A DNA stretch of 64,000 bases from Pinus tabuliformis (lineage: Eukaryota; Streptophyta; Pinopsida; Pinales; Pinaceae). The notes beneath the pieces were generated by a model that saw nothing but the letters and a program-made list of their open reading frames with translations, was not told where the DNA came from and searched no databases. Shown here piece by piece: positions 55,339-64,000 of this stretch (position 1 is the first letter of the stretch; each line of letters opens with the position of its first letter). The DNA is taken from contig CM062820.1 in assembly GCA_031772625.1 (NCBI GenBank), forward strand, positions 310,813,340 through 310,877,339, in the 5' to 3' direction. The position numbers and the translations under genes were made by a program.

Positions 55339-57098
55339 ACGAATAGTTTGTTTTGTTTGTTCATTGTTTGCTTTATAAACTACAGACGGAGCTTGAAGTT
55401 AGCCAGCTAGCCTTCGAAACACCTTTTCTATGCAATTGCGAAGTAGATGAATGCTGCTTCAGTCAATCTCTGGGTTGGTTTATGAACTGAGCATCTGACT
55501 TAGAAAGCATTATAAGTGCCCTTGTGGTAGCTCAGAACCTCATCAAATCTTAACCCTATGCTTTGTTTTTACTGTCCATCATTACTCAGCCTAAATCACT
55601 AAACCTAGCTGCAAGTTTTGAGCAAAATCCAAGCTCAGTTTTGCTCCCTGGTCCATCGCACTGTCTGTAACTATGGAACCTGAATCCATCTCACCTCTCG
55701 TGTGTTGCAAGTGAGATGCATCCCTGTTTCCCTGTGTTGCAGGTGCGATGATTGAGTGATACTGTTTTCTATACTGAAAGTTTGGTTTTGTCTCCTTGTT
55801 TTCAACTTTATTCAGTAGTTTTGATGTTCACGATCAGTACCTTCTTGCTGAAACCTTCTTCCTTCACATTATTTTAGCCTCCATCAATTAGGAATTGTAA
55901 ATGTTTTTGTGTATTTTTTAATCATTTACAGTCTTCCTTTGTCAAAAGTAGCCTAATCGAATTGTCGTCTTTGATGCAAGTGTCATAATTGTCATTTTGA
56001 ATCGAAGGAAGGGTGTCGTAAAGTCTTCCTCTTCTAGATAGTTGATTATACTTTTTTCATTGTAATTGATTTTGAAATTATTAGTATTTCAAGTGTCGAA
56101 AACAGTTTTAAATTCGAAATCGAAAAGTGTCATCTTAGTCTTCCTTTCATTTTGAAAAGAAATTGTTAGAAATGTCGCTTTGAAAGAAAATAGTTCAGAT
56201 TTGTACTTCGCTTTCCTTTTTGTCATTCACACATTAAGGAAGTAGAAAAAAAATACATGCATGTGCATTTGCATTTTGACTGCATGCGAAATTTGATTTA
56301 GGAAAGTGCATTTAGTGTGTGCTCTATGCTCTCTGTTGAAAGAAAATCACTATCTTCTTTCCTTTGTAGCTAGGATTTTCATTGCTAAAAGAACATAAAC
56401 AACTGTTTATCATTTTAGATTGCATATTTAGGAATTTCACATCTACATCATGGGGTGAACCTTGAAGGGAAAACTTCTAAGCAAGATCAACTCTAAAATA
56501 AACCTCAATGAACATAAAAATTCTTTGGAACCTAACGCAACACATCTAGAAGTCTAGGACAGAGACATGTTCCGGCATCATAAAACCTGGTAACTGTTGT
56601 TTTCATCGAAGGTTGGGTGATTCCTCCTCTTTGATACGATAAGTGTCAGTACAGACTTGTGCTCCCCATACCGTCGAGTATATATTGGGAGACCACAATA
56701 GGTTGATATCCTTTATCCTTAGGAAGATGTGTCTACCACCCTATAGACCGCAATGCACTGAACACAACATTTGGGAAGATTGACTATCGTACATAAGTCC
56801 TTGGTAATTTCTCTACCATTTATCACCAAGGTGTATTTTGCAGTTTTGCAATTGGTTTGGTAAACCCTTTGTCTAGATTTCCAGAGTAGTCACTTTCGTT
56901 CCTTTTCAACTCATTAAAAGAAAAGGTCCATCTGAGCACTTGTCAGTTCAGGCTCATTAAAAATCGAAGGTGACTAGAGTCATCTTTAGCTTTTTCTCGG
57001 CTCTTAAAAATTAAAAAAGAAATTTGTGTTAAAGTGTCTTAAAATTTATTTTAATCGAAATAACATCCCTGTTCCTTCGTTGATCTGAGGTTGAGATA
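55339..57098 (+). other. Untranslated leader of element B
   Basis: 1.76 kb without a kept frame. 56570-56830 matches the leader of A. Hairpins of the CTCATTAAAA type occur, for example 56901-56926 (CCTTTTC/GAAAAGG with loop AACTCATTAAAA). Confidence 0.7.
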
Positions 57099-58016
57099 AT
57101 GGAGTCTACCAATCAAGGGATCCCTCTTGGAGGGAATCCTAGTCCTTTCTACTCTTGGGGAGATATTGGTTCTCCATGTATAGCTACATTGTCCCTTCCA
57201 GGAATCACAATCTGCCTGCCAGTATGGCTTTTCTCAACCTCTATTGTTCAAAACACCGTAATTCCTCAACAATCTAATCAGCAACGAGATGATACTGAAG
57301 TTACCCCTTCACCTTCTACTTCGTTTGTTTCTCCTTCCTCTTCTTCCTCTTCGCTTGGTGAAACTAGTGACACTAAAAACCAAGTAGCTGAGAAGAAAAA
57401 GAAAGGGAAGGAGAAGAAGAAGAAACTGGCTAAACAAGGGAACAACAATGCATCATCTAGCGAAAATCCACACACTAAAGTTTCCAAACAAAAAACTCCA
57501 TGCGTAATTTGCAAGGAGAGACATTACCACCAAGATTTCCCTTGCATCTCGCGGATCTTGAGGGAATGGTCTCCCCAGTTGCACCACTTGGTGTCATCGA
57601 CCTCTGACAGTCAGGTTGACAACACACCATCAACTAGTGAAAACGAAGTCATTAGACAAAAAGGAAAAGTCAGAGTTCCATGTAGGTTATGTGAAGGTGA
57701 TCATACTCTTCACCATTTTCCTTTTCTGGATGAAGCCAAAAGCATTTTGGATAACCATCTTGCTTCACAGCAGCAGCTTCCACCTGGATACAGGAAACTC
57801 TTGCCAAGTCCTTCGCTAGTTGAAAACCCAATTGACATAACTCAATTGTCGATCGAATCGCCTATCACTGAAAGTGAGCCTTTTGAGTCCACACCGGAAC
57901 AAAGTCAACTAGTCAAGATGGTAGTAGACCTAGTCTTGCCTTCAGAAGGCCCACCTTCAGATGATACAGTTCCCGAAGAGAATGAGAAAGACACCATTCA
58001 AATTCTTTTTTGTTGA
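57099..58016 (+). CDS. Gag-like twin-knuckle protein of element B
   Basis: 305 codons in one frame, equivalent to the two broken frames of A (32161-33212). It starts MESTNQGIPLGGNPSPF, has a Ser-rich linker, a Lys run (about residues 98-111) and two knuckles. In both knuckles the last Cys is Phe (CVICKERHYHQDF and CRLCEGDHTLHHF), so zinc binding is probably lost. A frameshift near 58000 separates it from the retropepsin-like part. The role, as in A, is presumably packaging of element RNA. Confidence 0.8.
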   Translation: MESTNQGIPLGGNPSPFYSWGDIGSPCIATLSLPGITICLPVWLFSTSIVQNTVIPQQSNQQRDDTEVTPSPSTSFVSPSSSSSSLGETSDTKNQVAEKKKKGKEKKKKLAKQGNNNASSSENPHTKVSKQKTPCVICKERHYHQDFPCISRILREWSPQLHHLVSSTSDSQVDNTPSTSENEVIRQKGKVRVPCRLCEGDHTLHHFPFLDEAKSILDNHLASQQQLPPGYRKLLPSPSLVENPIDITQLSIESPITESEPFESTPEQSQLVKMVVDLVLPSEGPPSDDTVPEENEKDTIQILFC

Positions 58017-58668
58017 TACAGAGTCAAATGAACTTGGGGACAATCCACCCATTCCTTCACAACAGGAAGAGACCCCTCTAGGTCATGAAACTTATCCATA
58101 CATTTATCCGGTACCTCCTCTGAGCAGTCTAGTCATTTTCTTTGATTGGAATCAACCAGCAAAACCCCGCCTTCCATCTAGTGTACCATTCCGATTCATA
58201 ATACAAGTTTACAAAATGATCGTGTCTGGCACTATCATAGTTGAAGGGGCTTCAGTGAGTATCCTTTCCTCAACTTCTTGGAAAGCACTTGGTTTGCCAT
58301 TGCTCTTGCCTAAAAAACAAAATTTTTCCGGCTTCAACAAAGGAACCAGTTGACTGTTAGGGATCCTTCCAACGTTACTGATAACTTTGAGAAAGAAAAC
58401 CGTTCATTTGAACGTGATGATAGTTCAAGGTCCACTAGATTACAGTCTACTCCTTCGATGTGATTATATATATAGCATGGAATCTATTGTTTCCACATTC
58501 TTTCGAGTGATGTGTTTTCCACATGAAGGCAGACTGGTGCAACTTGTCAACCACCTTTCATTTCCTGGTTCAAACACAGCTATAAATCAGCCATCATCCC
58601 TAAATGGTCTCTTCACGTCAACAATGTCTCTTCAACCTTCATTCCATCCACCTAATTACAACGAGTAG
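57961..58668 (+). pseudogene. Retropepsin-like domain of element B, stop inside
   Basis: One register with a single stop at 58351-58353 (TGA where A has CGA, a CpG-type change). It reads MIVSGTIIVEGASVSILSST, so the catalytic Asp is Val (V-E-G), then VIVQGPLDYSLLLRCDYIY-like sequence and FRVMCFPHEGRLVQLVNHLS. Counterpart of 31646-32095 in A. Inactive. Confidence 0.78.
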
Positions 58669-61090
58669 TTTGGTGTGTGTGATGAAGGTTAGGGGGCATG
58701 CACCCTAGTCTGCTTTGGCAGGTGAACCCACAAGAAAAGAGAAATTTTCTTGAAAGGTTATAATACTTGGACTAAAAAACATTCCCGTATAGGTTATGTG
58801 ATCAGTCTGACACAATTATTTCATTTGTATGATTGTGAATGGAATCTCACAGCATTCACCTTCGTATGTTATGTGGTTGGAAGCTCCCAACAATCACCTT
58901 TGTCTATTTCGATGGATAAAGAAAAGGAAGAGTTTTTTTTCTACCGATAGAAACAATCCTGCCTAACCGCAGGGACTTCTATTTGGTAACTTGGAAACTC
59001 TCCTTTTACTAAAACACCTGGGGGCATGCAAACCTTTGCATGCAAGTGAAAAGCGACCTTTGATTTTCTTAGTTTGTAGGTTCTCAACCCTTTAACCTCG
59101 TAGCTCGGTCGTTTCTAGCTTGCATAAAAAGGTAATGAGCACATGTTATAGTAGTGTTCAAGCTCATTAAAAAATAAATCTACCAAGAGACATTATCAAA
59201 AGACTGGTAAGAGAAATGTTCCCACAAGGTTCAATCTCGTTAAAAAATCAACCTGCACTGAGCACATGTTGGCACAAGGTTCAAGCTCATTAAAAAATAA
59301 ACCCGCCTTTGGTAAATAACCTTTGTGATCGCTTTGCTATCAGCCCTTTTGAACTTTGGTTGTGTTCCTTCCGTCACCTCCATTCATTTGGCCGACCATA
59401 CGCTTCCACTTGATTGTTTACCCTTTTGAGGAACATCTACGACGAGTGATTCTGATTGCCACCCTCTTCACACTGCCATGTTTTGAGAAGTTCCAAACTT
59501 ACCTGGAACCAGCTGCTACCCAGAAATACCACTCATTCCTAAAAAACGAGTCTCTTTTAAACTCTTTTTAGACTCGTTAAATATAAAAAGATTGTCAAGT
59601 TGTTGGCCTTTCCATCTCGTTAAAGTAAGGGGAATGCCATCCCTCCCATATATTTTAATCTTTTTGGACCTGAGGGATTATTAAACCAAAATATCGAGTG
59701 CTTGTATTTTTCAATACATCCCTTTCATATTATTTTATACTTTTTTGGACTTAAGGGATTATGCCACGAAAAAAGGACTATTGGAGTCTCCTTTTTGTTC
59801 CTTTTCAAACTCTATAAACATGAAAAGGACCAAGTTATCTTTGTTGTTAAACTTGTTAAAAAAATAGCGACAAACTTGTCCACCCAGACAAGAACGAGTC
59901 TCACTGATGCTAGGCTCGCTAAACACAAAGTGACAGGTTTTCCCGGAGGGAAAATAATAGACCAAGCATATGTTATCCTCCTCAAGCTTGTCAAAAATAA
60001 AAAGGCAATAGTCAGCAATGACTGGGGAAAAATGGGAAGAAAACTTGAAGAACTTTATTGGTAGTAGGTCGCTCTTGAACATGATACTTTCACTCCATCA
60101 CCGTGATTGAGTTGGGTTTGGTTTTTCTGTTCACCTTCACCATTGGTCCTCCGTACCATCCATGGGGTTAACGCTACCAAGTCCATATTAGTGTCACCAA
60201 TATGTTTAGGAGAAGTCATTCAGAGAATTCACCATCCAGCAAATGCCTCATCCACTGCAATCCATCCACCCTTCATTTTTCATGGCCGCCATTCTTGAAC
60301 CTTATATCATCAGATCATTTTCACCTCCACAAAAATCATTTGCTCTGTTTTGCATCGTAGATGTGGGATACATTAAGGCCCTCCTACAACAGGTCACTTC
60401 TTGTTGACATCAGCTCATTATCCAAGAAGTTGACTTAGAAACAACCCTTTCAATACTTTGAAGCTTGCTTGCCTCAATGGAAAGTTTCTCACATCTGGTG
60501 ATAGGTTTATATCAATGACCTTCGACCGAAAGACTTTGCATGGTGTTCGACATCGGCTCATATATTCACACCACGTGAATTGTACTGTAGTATCTTGAGG
60601 GTCATCATCATTATCGGTGACTCCTCTCGCGTCTGTTAACAGCTTACATTATTGGCTGGTAATCAGGCGATGTATTTCCATGTTCGACTTCTGAACATCT
60701 TTTCACATGGATCTACTTATACATCAGGCAAAGATTGGATGAGTTTTGAAGACCCCAGATCTAGTTTCATCCATCCGGGCTGCGATATATTCAAGAAAAT
60801 AAAGACATCAATTGTACACAGAAGTTGCGCAGATAGTCATCTAAGTCAGGGAAGATGACTCTTCACGCGAAGAATTACCAAGTCTGCAACAAAAGATGAT
60901 TGTCTGTCCTATGTACATGAAAATGAATTTATAAAGCTGAGCATGGGAATGTCAGCCTCAACTAGATCATGAAAATAATATGATGATGATGTATTGTGTT
61001 GTATCTTATATAGGTCACCTTCCAGTATGAATACCTCAGATCCTCATGATAAAGCATTTCACCCGACATCAGAAGATTTACAACTTCATG
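58669..61090 (+). other. Non-coding 3' region of element B, shared with A
   Basis: About 2.4 kb with only short frames (for example 59702-60064 and 60652-60858) that are not kept open in A. It contains AAGCTCATTAAAAAATAAA-type words at about 59165-59305 and the hairpins at 59799-59829 (9 bp) and about 59938-59954 (7 bp). Confidence 0.7.
59580..59960 (+). repeat. Hairpin array of element B
   Basis: Counterpart of 30270-30720. Examples: TTTTCCC-GGA-GGGAAAA at about 59938-59954; TCCTTTTCA/TGAAAAGGA at 59799-59829 with AACTCTATAAACA in the loop; and GGACCTGAGGGATTATTAAA and GGACTTAAGGGATTAT loops near 59665 and 59748. Stems have drifted more than in A. Confidence 0.72.
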
Positions 61091-61104
61091 CTTTAGGGGG
61101 CAAC
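61091..61104 (+). promoter_or_regulatory. Polypurine-tract-like site of element B
   Basis: CTTTAGGGGGCAAC, identical to the site in A. Confidence 0.78.
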
Positions 61105-62151
61105 TATTATAGACGAATTTGGGCACTGCAACCCCAAACTCATATGTCCATAAACTAAGGGCTCCTTAAGTCTCTAAGAGTTTTGTTTCATAACGTAAAG
61201 GATCATGGTCAACTGATTACATCATTTCCCAGAAGTTCCACCTGAAAAACTACTTATAACTGGCCAAAACTGGACCATACAGATTGCTCCATGGACAAGG
61301 TAAAATGCATACTGACTGCCAAACTAGCCAGGTGCGATGCATACAGAAATGGCCTTCTATCGAGTGCGATGAGTGAGAATAGACAAATGGCAGAGACAGT
61401 TTGCAAGGTGGATGATCATTGAATCTTCCAGAAACTTCTCCTGTGACACTTGCCTCTCTGAATTCTCCCAGGGATGAGTAAGAGATCAATGAAATCTCCA
61501 AGTGGAACCAAGAACTATCAGTGGAATGACACTAATAAAAAACCCAGAGCTGACTCACACCCTTGTAAGACATCTATAAATGGATCCCTCATTTGAGAGA
61601 TCTGGAGGCTGGAATTTTGTAATTTGTAAGAAAGTGCTGTTGGTTTATCTGAGAAGAGACATTTCATTGTTGGGTGATTTGCTTGTTCATGAGGTGAAGA
61701 GGGTTTCTACACTGGGAGGATGATGCTAGATCAGACAGCTGGGTTGTAATCCTCTCTTACATTACTATTAATAAAGTTCTTTGAGTTTTCCTCCATATAA
61801 TTGTGTATTTTTGAATCTTATTGTTTATGAATGCAATTGTATGGTCAATGTGTTTCTGATTCTGCATTGTTTATGATGTTTTAGATAGAGATGCTTTGAT
61901 AGTTTGTTGTTACTTTGACTCTATAGGTACTCTTTGAAGCGGGACAAGTAGGAGAGGAGTGGCAAATTCAATCAAGGAAAGGAGAAATCAAGCTAGGATC
62001 AAAGCGAAAGATCCGGGTTGGTCCTATTTTCTTCTCTTCCATCTGTCACACTTAAAGGAACTCTTGAAAAGCTTTCATTGTTTGTTTCTAAGATAGCTAC
62101 CCATCTTAGTGGGACTAGCAGTTCGAATCGACACTAGTTTTCCCTGAAATA
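61105..62151 (+). repeat. 3' LTR of element B
   Basis: 1047 bp; ends mutated to TA at both sides but length and target duplication fix the borders. Confidence 0.92.
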
Positions 62152-62156
62152 GTATC

Positions 62157-62785
62157 CTTCCTTATTTTCCAGTTGAGGCAAAGCAGTTTTGGCTTGGTGG
62201 TTTGGTATATGCTTTACGGTTGTTTGATATGTGCTTTATGGTGGTTTGGTATGTGTTTTATGGTGGTTGATATATGCTTTATGATGGTTTGGCATATGCT
62301 ATATGATGTTTTGATATATGCTTAGATATGGTGTTACTATATGTTTCGATATATGCTTCAATGGTATATGTTTTGGTATATATTTTTGGTAATGTTTCTA
62401 TATGTACACATGTATATGGATGTATATATAGCCATGAGCTATGTTATAAAGCTCTACTATGCGGTATGAGTGTTATCTCATTATGACTATGTTGTCATGT
62501 ACTATGATATCATGTAGTTATGTTATCATGATGTTATGATATGATGTGGGTTGGTACTCAACAGGATGATCATTTTAAATACCGTAATGAGTTGTGTTAT
62601 AAAGCTCCACTATGCGATATGTTATCATGTTGTTATGATGTTTTGTGTTGAGCAGATATTTCATTGTAAATAATGCATCGAGCTATGTTATAAAGCTCCA
62701 TGAGAAATATGTCTTCTTTTAGCAAGCTCCTGAGGCATATGTGTGATTGAACATCAAGGACGGTGTCCACCAAGGGGTAGGGCTC
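62157..62785 (+). repeat. 3' untranslated tail of C with two repeat types
   Basis: 62190-62400 is built of loose units TGGTTTGGTATATGCTTTA and variants, about 20-25 bp. Further on, the pairable word GAGCTATGTTATAAAGCTC occurs at 62436-62454, 62589-62607 (one mismatch in the stem plus one in the loop) and 62680-62698. The polypurine tract AAGGGGTAGGG precedes the LTR. Confidence 0.72.
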
Positions 62786-64000
62786 TGTAATAGCCCTAGT
62801 GAAAATTCCATGTAACACAAGTTAAAAATAATAACCATAGATGATGGGATACTTATTCCAAGTTGAATGTTGGGTAGAATCCTAGTGATGGGGATCACTT
62901 GTGATTGGTTATGGCTAAGGAAACTGGAAAAGGAAATGTCTAACGCTTTGGAAAGGAAAAATGGCTTTTTTGGTGCATTCATTTATGAAAACAATGGAAA
63001 TTAGGAGAAAATGGAGGTGAAATGCCACAGGTTGCATGTGAGGAGGAAATTAAAGGAAAATAATGGAAAATGAAGAAAATAGAGGCCTCATTCATAAAAA
63101 GTCTTCTGAGGATCAACTGGTAACATTTTTTCAGTTAAGTTTTGGAGTCTCTCATTATTATCTCTCTCTCATACTCTTGGAGACTTACAGTTTTCTTGGA
63201 GCACTCTTAGAGGGTGTGGCATACTTGGATTCTTAGAGCAAGAAAGCAGAGAAAGAGCAGGAAAGCACAAGAAGGCATCAGGATCAATAGCTAGATCAGA
63301 TTTTCTTGCTGGAACTGAGTTACATGTATGCTTCCTTCACTAGTTTTGGCATGCATGGTATATTCATGTGTATTTTTGGTTGTGATTTGTCATTGGCAAG
63401 GAGGATGGACCAGGATTGATAGTGAATTTACTAGGCTTACCATTTCATGGAAAACCATGGTGATTGTGGGATTATTTTCATTGTTGTGTTTTTGGTTGGT
63501 TCTCATGTTTCCTTAGCTTGGGTTGAGTTAATAGTCCTGGAGCCTTGGTTGGACAAATGCTCAAGAGCCCTGGAATGACTTGGCTTGAGTTACTAGTCCT
63601 AGAACCTTGGTTGGAAAATGCTTTGGAGCCCTTGGTGGGTTGAGTTACTAGTCCTGGAGCCTTTTTTGAACAAACACTCTAGAGCCCAACAAAAGCTATG
63701 GGTTGAGTTACTAGTCCTAGAGCCTTGGTTGGAAAAATGCTCTAGAGCCTTGGAAGGCTTGGATAGAGACCGATCTGATGATGGTTCTTTGATGTTCGAC
63801 TGTGAGGTGTAATCACTATTTGATGGGTTGAGGTGGATGGCCACTTGAAGCCCTGGATGGTTTTTTATTGATGTGTTCTATGAGATCCCACAATCATTCT
63901 TGGAATATGGCATGCGGGTGAATGGCTGAAGAGAGATTTGGCTCAACCATTCTACAGTTGGGTGGAATGTGGAAGTCCTATCCCGGGTTTGGATTTTTCA
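62786..64000 (+). repeat. 3' LTR of C, cut by window end
   Basis: First 1215 bp of an LTR of about 2 kb. Holds four internal repeats (about 63520-63760) as its partner does. The remainder and the target duplication lie outside the window. Confidence 0.82.

Larger units (their letters stand above)
54271..62151 (+). mobile_element. Non-autonomous LTR element B (relative of A)
   Basis: 7881 bp, flanked by the 5-bp duplication gtatc (54266-54270, 62152-62156), inserted in the pol of C. LTRs are 1047 bp each and differ at about 72 positions (7%). The primer site TGGCGACTCCGCTGGGGA and the tract CTTTAGGGGGCAAC are perfect. The coding matches A: a zinc-knuckle plus retropepsin-like protein only. 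The terminal TG and CA of the 3' LTR have become TA and TA. The region from 58669 to 61090 is non-coding and shared with A, including hairpins. Confidence 0.93.
41773..64000 (+). mobile_element. Old Ty3/gypsy element C, hosting D and B; runs past window end
   Basis: The 5' LTR (41773-42874 plus 48081 to about 48981) has its partner at 62786 onward, which is cut by the window end. Between them lie a leader, gag, protease, RT, RNase H and integrase in Ty3 order on the plus strand, with many stops. Without D (5.2 kb) and B (7.9 kb) the visible part is about 9.1 kb. The last pol codons (MWVMY) resume after B as PSLF, which proves the interruption. The 3' LTR is preceded by AAGGGGTAGGG, a polypurine tract. 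The LTRs are about 2 kb long. The integrase tail has a weak chromodomain-like end, so a Tekay/Del-type chromovirus is likely. Confidence 0.85.

Noticed and set aside
59702..60064. 120-codon frame in B, partly similar to a frame in A (AYVILLKL, VSNDWGK).
   Set aside because: The match covers about 35 residues, DNA similarity is equal outside it, frames are not both open beyond it, and it overlaps the hairpin array.

Overview
The window looks like conifer (gymnosperm) nuclear DNA. It is AT-rich and packed with nested retrotransposons, and I could support no ordinary host gene. The conifer assignment rests mainly on a Penelope-like retroelement fragment with a GIY-YIG endonuclease at 23.9-24.3 kb (minus strand). 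Among land plants such elements ('Dryad') are known from conifers. The nested Ty1/copia and Ty3 elements and the non-autonomous elements with long LTRs fit that picture. Species cannot be read from the sequence.

Layout. 1-0.37 kb: edge of a DUF4283-type (LINE ORF1-like) reading frame, minus strand. 1.33-6.41 kb: old LTR element on the minus strand with decayed, unrecognised coding. 6.85-7.6 kb: copia gag-protease relic. 8.16-17.59 kb: an old, internally deleted chromovirus (E0, target duplication ctttt). Its 3' LTR is split by a younger, nearly complete chromovirus, E1 (11.73-17.54 kb, duplication aggac), which carries gag, protease, RT, RNase H, integrase and chromodomain. 18.53-25.19 kb: full-length, decayed Ty1/copia element on the minus strand (duplication ttttc). 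Its gag gene holds the Penelope-like insert, flanked by an 18-bp duplication. 28.08-36.00 kb: element A, a non-autonomous LTR element with a tRNA-Arg-type primer site (minus strand, duplication acttc), inserted in unassigned DNA. 38.09-40.73 kb: E2, a 2.6-kb collapsed relative of E1. 41.77 kb to the window end: an old Ty3 element (C). Its 5' LTR is interrupted by D (42.88-48.08 kb, duplication tatgg, 2-kb LTRs). The 3' end of its pol is interrupted by B (54.27-62.15 kb, duplication gtatc), a relative of A.

How the parts relate. E1 could once have supplied enzymes to E0-like and E2-like derivatives, which keep the LTRs, primer site, polypurine tract, parts of gag and the chromodomain but lack RT and the integrase core. 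A and B encode only a zinc-knuckle plus retropepsin-like protein and must have been mobilised in trans. They share a non-coding region rich in short hairpins whose loops often carry a CTCGTTAAAA-like word, and one of these stems shows paired substitutions between A and B. The hairpin array, the in-frame mosaic of E2 and the hammerhead-like motif in the Penelope-like insert are the most unusual things here. By LTR divergence counted by eye, E2 (about 2%) and A (about 2.3%) are the youngest insertions, then E1 (about 3.6%) and B (about 7%). E0, C, D and the left-hand element are older.
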